64,000 bases of DNA from Microbacterium paraoxydans (GCF_900105335.1 NZ_LT629770.1:310001-374000); one strand, 5' to 3'. Shown: positions 31,536 through 43,797, counted from the first letter of the stretch. Notes: generated from the letters alone by a model not told the origin. A program made the numbers and translations.

Positions 31536-31874
31536 ATGAGCGAAGACGATCGCGACCGGGACCCGACCAGGATGGCGAATCAGCCGGCGCTGCGGACGTC
31601 GTCCGGGGCGGTCTGGCTCATCGTCGCCACGATCTTCACGGCGGTCAGCCTCGTGCCCCTGATCGGCATCGTACGCAGCGGCGGCGCGGTGGGAACCGTC
31701 GGCCTGGTGACCGCGATCATCCTGGTCCTGGGCCTGGCCGCGATGGTCGTCATCCGCCTCGCGGTGTCGAGCATGCGGCCGCGGCTCCGTGCGCTGGCTG
31801 CCTGTTTCCTCGCCATGGCCCTGTTGACGCTCGTGGGCATCACGGTGTGCGTGCTGCTCGTCGGCCTGCCCTGA
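31536..31874 (+). CDS. small membrane protein of unknown function
   Basis: 112 residues with three hydrophobic segments (about 25-46, 52-73 and 84-110) after a charged N-terminus [22 protein letters not shown] lies seven bases before the ATG. It is alone on the plus strand and converges on aroQ with 11 bp between them. In mycobacteria the same gap between aroQ and efp holds pepQ, which is absent here. I do not recognise a family. Confidence 0.75.
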   Translation: MSEDDRDRDPTRMANQPALRTSSGAVWLIVATIFTAVSLVPLIGIVRSGGAVGTVGLVTAIILVLGLAAMVVIRLAVSSMRPRLRALAACFLAMALLTLVGITVCVLLVGLP

Positions 31875-31885
31875 TCCCCGCGCGC

Positions 31886-32326
31886 TCAGAGCTGCGCGAC
31901 GAGTTCCCGCACCGCTTCGGCGTAGCCCTCCACGCCGCGTCCGATGACACGGACCGCGGCGACGTCGTGCAGGTACGAGTGGTGACGGAACTCCTCGCGG
32001 GCGTAGACGTCGGAGATGTGGACCTCGGCGAAGGGCAACGCGACGCCGGTGAGCGCGTCGCGCAGGGCGACGGAGGTGTGGGTGAGGCCGCCCGGGTTGA
32101 TGACGATGCCCGCGCAGTCCGCCCGCGCATCGTGGATCGCGTCGATGAGCACGCCCTCGTGGTTGCTCTGCAGCGCCCGCACCTCGAACCCCAGGGCGGC
32201 AGCGGTCTCGGCGGTGATCCGCTCGACGTCGGCGAGGGTCGCGGTGCCGTACACCTCGGGTTCGCGGGTGCCGAGGAGGTTGAGGTTGGGGCCGTTGACG
32301 AGCAGCAGCCGACGCGGGGCGCTCAT
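31886..32326 (-). CDS. aroQ: 3-dehydroquinate dehydratase, type II
   Basis: Third shikimate-pathway step, 3-dehydroquinate to 3-dehydroshikimate. 146 residues, type II (AroQ). LLLVNGPNLNLLGTREPEVYG carries the catalytic Arg/Tyr loop; QSNHEGVLID and INPGGLTHTSVALRDAL are conserved; HISDVYAREEFRHHSY holds the catalytic histidine region. The ATG overlaps the GNAT gene stop (ATGA). Last gene of the aro operon. Confidence 0.96.
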   Translation of the reverse strand: MSAPRRLLLVNGPNLNLLGTREPEVYGTATLADVERITAETAAALGFEVRALQSNHEGVLIDAIHDARADCAGIVINPGGLTHTSVALRDALTGVALPFAEVHISDVYAREEFRHHSYLHDVAAVRVIGRGVEGYAEAVRELVAQL

Positions 32327-32847
32327 GCGGGCACGCTCCCGGTGTCGACCAGCTCGCGGCGCATGACCCATTCCCGCCCGAAGTTGGCCGTCTCGATCTC
32401 CCCGGTCCGGACGAAGCCGCCTCGGCGGTACACGGCCTGAGCCCGGGAGTTGTCCACGTGCACCTCGAGCACGAGCGCGCGGAGGCCGCGATCGCGGGCC
32501 CAGGCCGCCGCGGCGTCGAGGAGCGCATCGATGACGCCCGCACCGCGATGCGCATCCGCCACATAGACCCCCACGACCAGCCCCGCGTCGTGCTGCTCGC
32601 GATGCGGGAGCACGGTCACGGTCCCGGTCCAGGCGCCGTCGTCGGCGATCGCGACGAACTGCGCCGCGGCGGCGTCGCCCGCGGCATTCGCGGCGCGCTC
32701 CTGCCAGAAGCGGTCGGGCTGTGCGGCGGCGTGCTCGACGGTGTCGAGGAAGGCCATCGGTGCGGCCGGGTCGGCGAGGGCCTGCAGCCGCAGCGCCTTG
32801 ACCTCCCGCCAGTCCTCCGGTGTGATGCGCCGGACGGCGATGCTCAT
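32323..32847 (-). CDS. GNAT-family N-acetyltransferase
   Basis: 174 residues. The acetyl-CoA pyrophosphate loop reads VGVYVADAHRGAGVIDALLDAAAAWA and the C-terminal part ALVLEVHVDNSRAQAVYRRGGFVRTGE is typical GNAT, close to the RimI/YncA type. The acceptor cannot be deduced. It is inserted in the aro operon between aroB and aroQ with four-base overlaps on both sides, so it is co-translated with them; a link to the shikimate pathway is not implied by its sequence. Confidence 0.88.
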   Translation of the reverse strand: MSIAVRRITPEDWREVKALRLQALADPAAPMAFLDTVEHAAAQPDRFWQERAANAAGDAAAAQFVAIADDGAWTGTVTVLPHREQHDAGLVVGVYVADAHRGAGVIDALLDAAAAWARDRGLRALVLEVHVDNSRAQAVYRRGGFVRTGEIETANFGREWVMRRELVDTGSVPA

Positions 32848-33932
32848 GCGCCGATCTCCTGGTAGGCGGCGAAGAGCAGCGATTCGTCCGGCGCCTGGAG
32901 CACGGTGGGCTTGGCGATGTCGTCGAGGAGGATGAATCGGAGCATCCCGCCGCGGCTCTTCTTGTCGCGCTGCATCGTGGCGAGCAGCTGCGGCCAGGCG
33001 CCGGCGCGGTACGACGTGGGCAGGCCCAGCGACTCGAGGATCGTACGGTGGCGCTCCGCCGCGGCGTCCGACAGCCGCCCCGCGAGCCGGGAGAGCTCCG
33101 CGGCGTACAGCATGCCGATCGAGATGGCCGCCCCGTGCCGCCAGCGGTATCGCTCGGCGTGCTCGATTGCGTGGCCGAGCGTGTGGCCGTAGTTCAGGAT
33201 CTCGCGCTGTCCGGCCTCGCGGAAGTCGTCAGAGACGACCTGCGCCTTCATGTCGATCGCGAGCTCGACCGCCCGGCGGAACTCGTCCGTCGTGGTGTCG
33301 ACCGCGCGCGCGGGGTCGGCCTCGACGATGTCGAGGATCTCCGGGGCCCAGATGAAACCGGCCTTGACGACCTCCGCGAAGCCGGCGGTGGCCTCGTTGG
33401 GGCTCAGGCTGCCCAGTTCGTCGAGGTCGCCGACGACGGCGCGCGGGGCCCAGAAGGCGCCGACGAGGTTCTTGCCCTCCGCGGTGTTGACGCCCGTCTT
33501 GCCGCCCACGGCGGCGTCCACGAGGCCGAGGACGGTGGTGGGCACCTGGACGATCTGGATGCCGCGCAGCCACGTCGCCGCGACGAAGCCGGCGAGGTCG
33601 GTCACCGCTCCCCCGCCGTAGCCGACGACGGCGTCCGTCCGGGTGAAGTCCGCCTGGCCCATGACCTGCCAGCAGAAGGCGGCGACCTCGATGCGCTTGC
33701 CCTGCTCGGCATCCGGGATCTCGGCGAGCAGCACCTCGCGCGGGCCGTCCGCGGTGTCGGCGAGGAGCCGGTCGCGGAGCTCGGCGGCGCGGGCTGCGAG
33801 GGTCGGCGGGTGCACGACGAGGATCTTGCGGACGCCCGGCGCGAGAGCCGCGGACACCTGGTCGAGGATCCCTCGTCCGATCGTGATGTCGTAGGCGTCG
33901 TTCCCGGTGACGCTGATGGTCGTCGTGCTCAT
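32844..33932 (-). CDS. aroB: 3-dehydroquinate synthase
   Basis: Second shikimate-pathway step, DAHP to 3-dehydroquinate, NAD- and metal-dependent. 362 residues from the ATG at 33932. GYGGGAVTDLAGFVAATWLRG binds NAD; VDAAVGGKTGVNTAEGKNLVGAFWAP and the metal-site region LNYGHTLGHAIEH are intact. Overlaps the aroK stop (ATGA). Confidence 0.97.
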   Translation of the reverse strand: MSTTTISVTGNDAYDITIGRGILDQVSAALAPGVRKILVVHPPTLAARAAELRDRLLADTADGPREVLLAEIPDAEQGKRIEVAAFCWQVMGQADFTRTDAVVGYGGGAVTDLAGFVAATWLRGIQIVQVPTTVLGLVDAAVGGKTGVNTAEGKNLVGAFWAPRAVVGDLDELGSLSPNEATAGFAEVVKAGFIWAPEILDIVEADPARAVDTTTDEFRRAVELAIDMKAQVVSDDFREAGQREILNYGHTLGHAIEHAERYRWRHGAAISIGMLYAAELSRLAGRLSDAAAERHRTILESLGLPTSYRAGAWPQLLATMQRDKKSRGGMLRFILLDDIAKPTVLQAPDESLLFAAYQEIGA

Positions 33933-34447
33933 CGCTGTTCTCTCCTCCATGCCACGATCTCGTCGGCGATGCGCTGCATCGGACGCCGCGAGGTGTCGAA
34001 CGTGGCCGACGCCACCTCGTCGTACCATCCTCGCCGTTCGGCGAAGATGCGCTTCCACTTCTCGACCGGGTCCTCGCCGGCCAGCAGCGGGCGCGTCCCG
34101 CCGCGCAGGCGGTCGGCGACGGCGGCCTCGCTCACGGTGAGGAAGACCACGGGGTGGGCGCGCAACAGCGCGCGCGTCTCCGGATCCGTGACGGCGCCGC
34201 CGCCGAGGGAGATCACGCCGCCCTCGGCGAGGGCCTCCCGGACCGCCGCGCGCTCCAGGTCCCGGAAGTGGGCCTCGCCATGCGTGGCGAAGATCTCGGG
34301 GATCGGGCCGTGCGCGGCGACGATGCGCTTGTCGGTGTCGACGAAGGCGACGCCCAGCCGCCGCGCGACCCGTCGCCCGACGCTGGTCTTACCGGCCGCC
34401 ATCGGTCCGACGAGGACCAGCGTCAGCGGCTCAGCCTCGTTCGTCAT
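33929..34447 (-). CDS. aroK: shikimate kinase
   Basis: Phosphorylates shikimate at the 3-hydroxyl. 172 residues from the ATG at 34447. Walker [14 protein letters not shown], shikimate-binding FVDTDKRIV and FRDLER, SLGGGAV, and the lid RGGTRPLL. It overlaps the end of aroC by 17 bp, an unusually long overlap for this operon, but both frames are well conserved there. Confidence 0.96.
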   Translation of the reverse strand: MTNEAEPLTLVLVGPMAAGKTSVGRRVARRLGVAFVDTDKRIVAAHGPIPEIFATHGEAHFRDLERAAVREALAEGGVISLGGGAVTDPETRALLRAHPVVFLTVSEAAVADRLRGGTRPLLAGEDPVEKWKRIFAERRGWYDEVASATFDTSRRPMQRIADEIVAWRREQR

Positions 34448-35660
34448 GCGCGATGAGCGCCGCCTCGGACGCGGGGGCCGTGCGCAGCTCCGCCGGGATG
34501 CCGTCGAGGTACCCCTCCAGGTTGCGGAGCGTCTCGCGGATGCTGTCGCCGCCGAACTTCTCCAGCACGGCGCGGGCCAGTTCGATGGCGACCATGGCCT
34601 CCGCGACGACGCCCGCCGCGGGCACCGCACAGACGTCGGAACGCTGGTGGTGCGCGGTCGCCTCGTCACCGGTCGCCACGTCGATCGTGCGCAGCGCATG
34701 AGGCACGGTCGCGATCGGCTTCATGCCGGCGCGGACGCGCAGCACGGTTCCGGTCGACATGCCGCCCTCGGTGCCGCCGGCGCGGTCCGTGCCGCGGGCG
34801 ATGCCGTCGGCGGTGGCGAAGAGCTCGTCGTGGGCGGCGGAGCCGCGGCGGCGCGTGGTCTCGAAGCCGTCGCCGACCTCCACGCCCTTGATGGCCTGGA
34901 TGCTCATGAGCGCCTGGGCCAGTCGGGCATCCAGGCGGCGGTCCCAGTGCACGTGGGAGCCGAGCCCCGGCGGCAGGCCGTACGCGAGGACCTCGACGAT
35001 GCCGCCGAGGGTGTCGCCGTCCTTCTTGGCGTCGTCCACCTCGGCGACCATGAGCGCCGAGGTCGCGGGGTCGAAGCACCGCAGCGGGTCGGCGTCCAGG
35101 GCGTCCACGTCGTCCGGGGTCGGCAGCGCTGCGCCATCCGGCACGCGCACCGGCCCGATGGAGAGCGTGTGGCTGACGAGTCGGATGCCGAGCTCGCCGA
35201 GGAAGGAGCGGGCGACGGCACCGAGCGCCACGCGGGCGGCGGTCTCCCGGGCGCTCGCGCGCTCGAGGATCGGGCGGGCCTCGTCGAAGTCGTACTTCTG
35301 CATGCCCACGAGGTCGGCGTGGCCCGGACGTGGCCGGGTCAGCGGGGCGCCACGACCGCGCGAGCGATCGGTGAGCTCCACCGGCTCCGGGTTCATGACC
35401 TCGATCCACTTCGGCCACTCGGTGTTGCCGATGCGCAGAGCGATGGGGCTGCCCAGCGTCTTCCCGTGCCGGACGCCGCCGGAGATCGTGAGCTCGTCCT
35501 GTTCGAACTTCATCCGGGAGCCGCGTCCATAGCCGAGCTTGCGGCGGGCGAGATCGGCCTGGATGGCCTCGGACGACACCGGGACGCCGGAGGGCAGACC
35601 CTCCATGACGGCGATGAGTTCTGGGCCGTGCGATTCGCCGGCCGTGAGCACGCGGAGCAT
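34431..35660 (-). CDS. aroC: chorismate synthase
   Basis: Converts 5-enolpyruvylshikimate 3-phosphate to chorismate with reduced FMN. 409 residues. [48 protein letters not shown] and [15 protein letters not shown] are the signature segments. aroA and aroG/F are not in this window. The Shine-Dalgarno candidate GGGAG is ten bases from the ATG. Confidence 0.97.
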   Translation of the reverse strand: MLRVLTAGESHGPELIAVMEGLPSGVPVSSEAIQADLARRKLGYGRGSRMKFEQDELTISGGVRHGKTLGSPIALRIGNTEWPKWIEVMNPEPVELTDRSRGRGAPLTRPRPGHADLVGMQKYDFDEARPILERASARETAARVALGAVARSFLGELGIRLVSHTLSIGPVRVPDGAALPTPDDVDALDADPLRCFDPATSALMVAEVDDAKKDGDTLGGIVEVLAYGLPPGLGSHVHWDRRLDARLAQALMSIQAIKGVEVGDGFETTRRRGSAAHDELFATADGIARGTDRAGGTEGGMSTGTVLRVRAGMKPIATVPHALRTIDVATGDEATAHHQRSDVCAVPAAGVVAEAMVAIELARAVLEKFGGDSIRETLRNLEGYLDGIPAELRTAPASEAALIAHDERG

Positions 35661-35718
35661 GTGCTCTAGTCTCCCATGCGTTTCCCCCCGCGCCGTGCCG
35701 CGTTTCGTCCGGCGGCGC

Positions 35719-36531
35719 TCAGAGGGTGGCGCGCATCGCGGCGAGGACCGCATGCTCGTCCGGCAGCGGCGAGACCGGATCGCCGTGCAGGAAGATCCGG
35801 ATCTGCCGGACCGCCTGATGCAGCAGCATCCCGAGCCCGGAGACCACCGGCTGATCGCCCCACTCCGTCGCGAGCGCGGACGGCCACGGGGCATAGGCCG
35901 CATCGAAGAGCGTCCCGCCCATGTCAGACAGGCGGGAGGCGACGTCCGGTGGCAACGCGGTGCCGGAGGGCAACGTCGCCACCGTGAGGTCCGCGTCGCC
36001 GTCCACCTCCTCGAACGATCGAGGGGTGACCACGACCCCGCGACGCTCTCCGATGCGGACGAGCCCGGCGGCGCGTTCCGGCCGACGGGCGGCGACCTCG
36101 ACCCGTGACGCCCCCAGGTCGGCGAGGGCGACGAGGGCCGAGGCCGCCGTGGCTCCGGCGCCCAGGATCCGCGCCGTCCCGATCTCGCGGATGCCGGCGT
36201 CCCCGAGCGCATCGACGATCCCGCCGACGTCGGTGTTGAATCCCGCCGGGGTCTCCGAGACCAGGAGCGTGTTGACCGCGCCGGTCAGCTCCGCGTGGGT
36301 GTCACGGGTGGCAGCGTATCGGTACGCCTCCTCCTTGAGCGGCATCGTCAGGGACAGGCCGCGCCAGGAGCCATCGAGGGCTTCGACCGCGTCCGTGAAG
36401 TGCTCCGCGCCGACCTGGCGGCGCCCGTACTCCCAGTCCAGCCCGAGCACCGCGTAGGCCGCGGCGTGCAGCTCCGGCGACCGGGAGTGCCCGATCGGGT
36501 CGCCCCAGACCGCCAGTCGTCTCCGGTTCAC
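35719..36531 (-). CDS. aroE: shikimate dehydrogenase
   Basis: Reduces 3-dehydroshikimate to shikimate with NADPH. 270 residues from the GTG at 36531, four bases after the mltG stop. [19 protein letters not shown] binds shikimate; [14 protein letters not shown] includes the catalytic lysine; GAVNTLL and FNTDVGGI are conserved; [17 protein letters not shown] is the nucleotide loop (GAGATA instead of GAGGAA). Confidence 0.94.
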   Translation of the reverse strand: MNRRRLAVWGDPIGHSRSPELHAAAYAVLGLDWEYGRRQVGAEHFTDAVEALDGSWRGLSLTMPLKEEAYRYAATRDTHAELTGAVNTLLVSETPAGFNTDVGGIVDALGDAGIREIGTARILGAGATAASALVALADLGASRVEVAARRPERAAGLVRIGERRGVVVTPRSFEEVDGDADLTVATLPSGTALPPDVASRLSDMGGTLFDAAYAPWPSALATEWGDQPVVSGLGMLLHQAVRQIRIFLHGDPVSPLPDEHAVLAAMRATL

Positions 36532-36535
36532 CGCG

Positions 36536-38077
36536 TCAGCAACCGGCGTCGGGGTTCGCGCGGCACCAGTCCCGCCACTTCTCCACGCCCTGCTCGTGCT
36601 CCGCGAGGGTCTCCGAGAACTGCGTCTCGCCGGTCTCGAGGTTGACGGTGACGAAGTAGATCCACGGCCCGTCCGCGGGGTGCATCGCGGCATCGATCGC
36701 GGCATCGTTCGGGCTCGCGATCGGCGTGGCCGGAAGCCCCTTGTTCACGTAGGTGTTCCACTCGTTGGGGTCTTCCAGAGCCTCGGCCGAGCTCGAGACC
36801 ACGCCCTCGTGCAGGGAGCCGTACCCGTACTGCGCCGTCGAGTCCATCTGGAGCAGCATGTCGTCGTCGAGGCGGTTCTGGATCACGCGGGACACCTTGG
36901 CGAAGTCGTCCGTGCGGCCTTCGCGCTGGATGATCGAGGCGATCGTGAGGATCCGCTGCGCGTCCTCGTCCGGGACGCCGGCGGCGGCGAGCGATTCGCG
37001 CGTCCGGTCGACCATGCGCTGGATGACCTGCGTCGCGGTGACCTCGGGGTCGAACGTGTACACCGCGGGGAACAGCCACCCCTCCAGGCTCTGCGCCTGC
37101 ACCCCGTACGCGGACGGATCGGCGACGGCTGCCTCGAGGTCGGCCAGCGGCATCCCGAGAGTCTCCGCCATGGACGGCAGGGCCGATTCGATCGTCCCGC
37201 CCTCCGGCATGGAGACGGTGTTCTCGAGCTTGTTCTCCTCGTTGCGGAGCGCGGCGAGGGCATCCTCCGCTGTCATCTTCTTCTGCAGGCGGTAGACGCC
37301 GGGATAGAAGGTCACCGCGATGTTCTCGTCGATGAGGTAGTCGTAGAAGACGTCCTCGGTCTTCGTGACGCCGGCTTCGTACAGCGCCGTCGACACGGGG
37401 CCGCCCGTGTCGCCCTGCTTGATCGTGACGTACACCTCACCGGTCGCCTGACCGGGCTCCCAGTCCTTCGGCTCCCCCCACCCCATGGCGTCGGCGATGC
37501 GGTCGCCGAAGGTGTTGGCGACCCAGACTCCGCCGGCGGCGATGCCGCCGAGGATCACCAGGACGATGATCAGGGCGACGAGGCAGCCCTTGCGGCGCTT
37601 CTTCTTGGTCGGCGCGCCGTGATCGCGGCCGTCGTCCTGGGCGGCGAAGATCTCGTCGAGCCCGCCGCCCAGCGCGGGTGCGGGGTCTTCGGTGCCGGTC
37701 GACCGGCGCGGCCCCGGAGCGGGGGTCTCATCCGCGCTCGTCGCGGCGACGGGCATCGCGCGGGTCACGACCGGTTCGACGTCTGCGGCATTCGCCTGCG
37801 GCCGGTGGTCGGTCACGGCCGCATCCGCGGTGGTCGCCGCCGACGCCGAGACCGGGCGGGCGGGCACATCGGCACCGGGCGCGACCCCGGCGTCCGGAGT
37901 GGGCGAGGCGTCCTGCTCGCGTGCCGCGGCCTCCCTGGCCGCGCGGCGGGATCCGGGTGCCGGCGTGTCGTCTCCGGCGGTCGGGACCTGCGGGGACGGA
38001 GCGGGGAGGTTCTCGAACAGATCCCCCAACCGGGTGCTCTGCTCGTGCTCGGGCGCACGGCTCTCGCGTTCGGACAT
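36536..38077 (-). CDS. mltG: endolytic murein transglycosylase
   Basis: Membrane-bound lytic transglycosylase that ends nascent glycan strands. 513 residues. A long low-complexity, Ala/Pro/Asp-rich cytoplasmic part (1-158) leads to KKKRRKG and one membrane segment (about 164-184). The YceG domain follows; the catalytic glutamate is Glu386 in ASIIQREG and NRLDDDMLLQMDSTAQYGYG (401-420) is the family signature. Order alaS-ruvX-mltG-aroE is typical for actinobacteria. Confidence 0.95.
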   Translation of the reverse strand: MSERESRAPEHEQSTRLGDLFENLPAPSPQVPTAGDDTPAPGSRRAAREAAAREQDASPTPDAGVAPGADVPARPVSASAATTADAAVTDHRPQANAADVEPVVTRAMPVAATSADETPAPGPRRSTGTEDPAPALGGGLDEIFAAQDDGRDHGAPTKKKRRKGCLVALIIVLVILGGIAAGGVWVANTFGDRIADAMGWGEPKDWEPGQATGEVYVTIKQGDTGGPVSTALYEAGVTKTEDVFYDYLIDENIAVTFYPGVYRLQKKMTAEDALAALRNEENKLENTVSMPEGGTIESALPSMAETLGMPLADLEAAVADPSAYGVQAQSLEGWLFPAVYTFDPEVTATQVIQRMVDRTRESLAAAGVPDEDAQRILTIASIIQREGRTDDFAKVSRVIQNRLDDDMLLQMDSTAQYGYGSLHEGVVSSSAEALEDPNEWNTYVNKGLPATPIASPNDAAIDAAMHPADGPWIYFVTVNLETGETQFSETLAEHEQGVEKWRDWCRANPDAGC

Positions 38078-38079
38078 GT

Positions 38080-38549
38080 TCAGGCGGGCTCCTCGTCAAC
38101 GGGGACCGGGGCACCGGCCGGGTTTCCGGTGCTCTTCTCCGTGTCGATCGCCTGCTGCAGCAGCACCACGGCGGCGACCTGATCCACAATGCTACGAGAG
38201 TTCTTCTGTGATCGCCCAGAACTCCGCAACGCCGCATGCGCCGAGACCGTGCTCAGACGCTCGTCGACGAGGCGTACCGGCACGCCGCTGCGCGCTTGGA
38301 GAGCCGCCGCGAACTCGCGCGCATCCACCGTCGACGGCGTGTCCGCACCCTGCATGTTCACCGGCAGACCGACGACGATCTCCAGCGGCTCGTACTCCGC
38401 AGCCAGCTCCGCGATGCGCGTGAGCGAGCGCTCATCGCGGGGTACGGTCTCGACGGGGACGGCCAGCATGCCGTCCGGATCGGACCGCGCCACGCCCACG
38501 CGGGCCCGGCCGACGTCGATGCCGAGCCGGACACCGCGGCGGTAGCCGC

Positions 38550-38553
<4 letters not shown>
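38080..38553 (-). CDS. ruvX: Holliday junction resolvase-like protein RuvX (YqgF)
   Basis: 157 residues, RNase H-like fold. RLGIDVGRARVGVARSD holds the first catalytic Asp, IVVGLPVNMQG the glycine strand, VRLVDERLSTVSAHAALR the Glu, and SIVDQVAAVVLLQQAID the final Asp. Members act in pre-16S rRNA processing and possibly in junction resolution. Starts at a GTG overlapping the alaS stop (GTGA). Confidence 0.93.
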
Positions 38554-41210
<2,657 letters not shown>

Positions 41211-41265
41211 AGGAGTGCCGGATGTCCTTGCGTGAGGGGGCGCGCCGAGGCGCAGATGCGGGGGG

Positions 41266-41454
41266 TCAGTTCTCGCCCGGCTCGGTCAGCCGAGCCTCCT
41301 GCGCGCGATACGCGTCGCTGAGGATCGCGGCGAGGCCGTTGAGGCGGGCGTCGACGTCGGCCAGGATGTCGTGGCCCCGCGGGTCCTTGTTCATGAAGTG
41401 AGCCGCGACGAAGCCGCCGATCACGCCGATCAGGAACCACAGCACATTCTTCAT
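41266..41454 (-). CDS. small single-pass membrane protein
   Basis: 62 residues: MKNVLWFLIGVIGGFVAAHFMNKDPRGHD..., one N-terminal membrane helix followed by an acidic-basic helix (ADVDARLNGLAAILSDAYRAQEARL). AAGGA seven bases before the ATG. A gene of this size and type between rpsD and alaS is seen in other Microbacteriaceae; function unknown. It ends 55 bp before alaS. Confidence 0.78.
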   Translation of the reverse strand: MKNVLWFLIGVIGGFVAAHFMNKDPRGHDILADVDARLNGLAAILSDAYRAQEARLTEPGEN

Positions 41455-41513
41455 GTCGTCATCCTTGCCCTAGAGCCGCGAAGGCGCGGTCTCTCCATCG
41501 TAGGCGGAAACGA

Positions 41514-41544
41514 CAGGAGGCGTCGGGAACCCCGACGCCTCCTG
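41514..41544 (-). terminator. rpsD terminator-like hairpin
   Basis: Arms CAGGAGGCGTCGGG (41514-41527) and CCCGACGCCTCCTG (41531-41544), 14 perfect pairs with a three-base loop, 20 bp after the rpsD stop. There is no strong U-tract, as is common for hairpin terminators in high-GC actinobacteria. Confidence 0.75.
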
Positions 41545-41564
41545 CCTGATGCTCTTCCGCTGGA

Positions 41565-42194
41565 TCAGCGAGCCGCGTAGTACTCGACGACGAGCTGCAC
41601 TTCACAGGTCACGGGGACCTCGGCGCGCTTCGGACGACGGACCAGACGGGCCTGGAGCTTGTCGAGCTCGACCTCGAGGTAGCCCGGAACGGCGGGCAGG
41701 ACCTCGGCGTGGCCGCCGGCGGCCGCCACCTGGAAGGGCTCGGTGCCCTCGCTCTTGGGCTTCACGTGGATGAGCTGACCCGGCTTCACGCGGAACGACG
41801 GGCGGTCGACGAGCTGGCCGTCGACGAGGATGTGACGGTGCACGACGAGCTGGCGAGCCTGCGCGGTGGTACGGGCGAAGCCCGAACGCAGCACGAGGGC
41901 GTCGAGACGCATCTCGAGCAGCTCGACCAGGTTCTCACCGGTCAGACCGTCCTGACGACGGGCCTCGTTGAACGTGTTGCGCATCTGCTTCTCGCGGATG
42001 CCGTACTGCTCGCGCAGACGCTGCTTCTCGCGCAGACGGACGGCGTAGTCGCTGTCGGCCTTGCGCTTGGTGCGGCCGTGCTCGCCCGGAGCGTAGGGAC
42101 GCTTCTCGAGGTAGCGGGCGGCCTTCGGGGTGAGAGCCACGCCGAGAGCGCGGCTGAGACGCACCTTGCGGCGGTCCTGGGACTTCGTGGTCAC
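41565..42194 (-). CDS. rpsD: 30S ribosomal protein S4
   Basis: Primary 16S-binding ribosomal protein. 209 residues, starting at a GTG with GGAAGGA seven bases upstream. KRPYAPGEHGRTKRKADSDYAVRLREKQRLREQYG and the S4 domain RLDALVLRSGFARTTAQARQLVVHRHILVDGQLV are clear. The N-terminus has no zinc-binding cysteines, so it is the C-minus type. It is a single-gene unit far from the rpsM-rpsK-rpoA cluster, with its own promoter, long leader and terminator. Confidence 0.97.
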   Translation of the reverse strand: MTTKSQDRRKVRLSRALGVALTPKAARYLEKRPYAPGEHGRTKRKADSDYAVRLREKQRLREQYGIREKQMRNTFNEARRQDGLTGENLVELLEMRLDALVLRSGFARTTAQARQLVVHRHILVDGQLVDRPSFRVKPGQLIHVKPKSEGTEPFQVAAAGGHAEVLPAVPGYLEVELDKLQARLVRRPKRAEVPVTCEVQLVVEYYAAR

Positions 42195-42217
42195 GAAGCT
42201 GTCCTTCCGATGACGCG

Positions 42218-42344
42218 GTCGCGACTTTCGCGACTCGCGGACGTATCACCCGCGTTCTGCCTTGGAGCGCACGCCGGGGCGCCAGCAAGGTGGGGTATGA
42301 ACGAGGAGATGCCCGAAAACTCGGTTTCGAGCCGCTCAATTCTA
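42218..42344 (-). promoter_or_regulatory. rpsD promoter and structured leader
   Basis: A -10 hexamer TAGAAT lies at 42339-42344, giving a leader of about 138 nt before the rpsD GTG. The leader contains a hairpin GTCGCGA-CTT-TCGCGAC (42218-42234) just upstream of the Shine-Dalgarno site. S4 represses its own translation through leader RNA in several bacteria, so this is a candidate site; no sequence match to those known sites was established. Confidence 0.4.
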
Positions 42345-42376
42345 TCAGACGGCGGCCCAAGCCCGGGGCCGGCGGT

Positions 42377-43741
42377 TCAGCGGTCGCCGAGGATGCGGCG
42401 GATACGCTCCAGCCGCGCGCTGATGTCGCGCTCCGCGCCGAGGTTCTTCGGCTCGTAGTAGTGCCGCCCGTCGAGCTCGTCCGGCAGGTACTGCTGCGGC
42501 ACGATCCCGAACTCGCTGTCGTGCGCGTAGCGATAGCCGCGGCCGTGCCCGAGGCGCTTCGCTCCGGGGTAGTGCGCGTCACGGAGGTGAAGCGGCACGC
42601 GCCCGAATCCCCCTGCGCGGATGTCGGCGATGGCGGCGTCGATGCCGACGTAGGCCGCGTTCGACTTCGCGGTCGTGGCGAGATAGACGGTAGCCTCGGC
42701 GAGCGGGATGCGCCCCTCCGGCATCCCGATGAAGGCCACCGCGTCGGCCGCGGCCACGGCGATGCCGAGGGCCTGGGGGTCGGCGAGCCCCACGTCTTCG
42801 GAGGCGGAGATGACGAGCCGACGGGCGATGAACCGCGGGTCCTCCCCCGCCTCGATCATGCGGGCGAGGTAGTGCAGCGCGGCGTCCGGGTCGGAACCCC
42901 GGATCGACTTGATGAAGGCGCTGATGACGTCGTAGTGCTCGTCGCCCTGGCGGTCGTAACGGAGCAGAGCCTTGTCGACGGCCTGCGCCACGTCGTCGGC
43001 GGTGACCTCCGGGACGACCGTCTCCGGGTCTTCGCCGTCGTGGTCGGCTTCGGAGGCGGCGGCGTGCGAGAGCGCCACGGCAGCGGCGGCCTCCAGTCCG
43101 GTGAGGGCACGACGGGCGTCCCCCGACGCGAGGCGGATGAGCGCCGACCGCGCCTCGTCGCTGAGCGCGACCGTACCGGAGAGTCCGCGGGCATCCGACA
43201 CCGCGCGGTCCACGAGCACGCCGATGTCGTCATCGGTGAGCGGCTGCAGCGTGAGCAGCAGCGACCGGGACAGCAGGGGCGAGATCACCGAGAACGAGGG
43301 GTTCTCCGTGGTCGCGGCGATGAGGATGACCCACCCGTTCTCCACGCCGGGCAGCAGCGCGTCCTGCTGGGCCTTGGTGAAGCGGTGGATCTCATCGAGG
43401 AAGAGGATCGTCGTCTGCCCGTACAGGTCGCGCTGGGTGATCGCCTCCTGCATGACCTCCCGCACGTCCTTGACGCCGGCGGTGATCGCCGAGAGCTCGA
43501 CGAACCGGCGACCGGACGAGCGGGCGATGGCCTGCGCGAGCGTGGTCTTTCCGGTGCCCGGCGGACCCCAGAGGATGATCGACACCGCGCCGGGCGAGCT
43601 GGCCTCCGGATCGGCGAGGGCCACGATGGGCGACCCGGCCCGCAGCAGGTGGCGCTGCCCCGCGACCTCGTCCAGCGACACCGGGCGCATGCGCACGGCG
43701 AGCGGTGTCTGCCCGGAGAGCAGGGCGGAGGGAGAGGACAT
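42377..43741 (-). CDS. rarA: replication-associated recombination protein RarA (MgsA family AAA ATPase)
   Basis: 454 residues. AAA core with Walker A WGPPGTGKTTLAQA, Walker B ILFLDEIHRF, sensor AATTENPSFSVISPLLSR; the C-terminal MgsA tetramerisation domain includes HYDVISAFIKSIRGSDPDAALHYLARM and PQQYLPDELDGRHYYEP. Acts at stalled forks. The ATG directly follows GGAGGA and TAGCCT lies six bases before it, suggesting a leaderless mRNA. Confidence 0.95.
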   Translation of the reverse strand: MSSPSALLSGQTPLAVRMRPVSLDEVAGQRHLLRAGSPIVALADPEASSPGAVSIILWGPPGTGKTTLAQAIARSSGRRFVELSAITAGVKDVREVMQEAITQRDLYGQTTILFLDEIHRFTKAQQDALLPGVENGWVILIAATTENPSFSVISPLLSRSLLLTLQPLTDDDIGVLVDRAVSDARGLSGTVALSDEARSALIRLASGDARRALTGLEAAAAVALSHAAASEADHDGEDPETVVPEVTADDVAQAVDKALLRYDRQGDEHYDVISAFIKSIRGSDPDAALHYLARMIEAGEDPRFIARRLVISASEDVGLADPQALGIAVAAADAVAFIGMPEGRIPLAEATVYLATTAKSNAAYVGIDAAIADIRAGGFGRVPLHLRDAHYPGAKRLGHGRGYRYAHDSEFGIVPQQYLPDELDGRHYYEPKNLGAERDISARLERIRRILGDR

Positions 43742-43747
43742 TCCTCC

Positions 43748-43753
43748 AGGCTA
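43748..43753 (-). promoter_or_regulatory. candidate leaderless -10 element of rarA
   Basis: TAGCCT-GGAGGA-ATG, the same spacing as at hisE, ruvC, ruvA and the antitoxin. The plus-strand TAGGCT at 43792-43797 faces away toward the next gene, so the 100-bp gap is divergent. Confidence 0.5.
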
Positions 43754-43791
43754 ACGGCGGCCGGGGACACGAGGCGAGGCCGTGCCCCCGG

Positions 43792-43797
43792 TAGGCT
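43792..43797 (+). promoter_or_regulatory. probable -10 element of the 43842 gene
   Basis: TAGGCT, 44 bp before the plus-strand ATG at 43842, followed by a GGGAG Shine-Dalgarno candidate. Confidence 0.4.

Noticed and set aside
41211..41265. A riboswitch or T-box before alaS
   Set aside because: The gap is only 55 bp, with no hairpin or T-box-like sequence.
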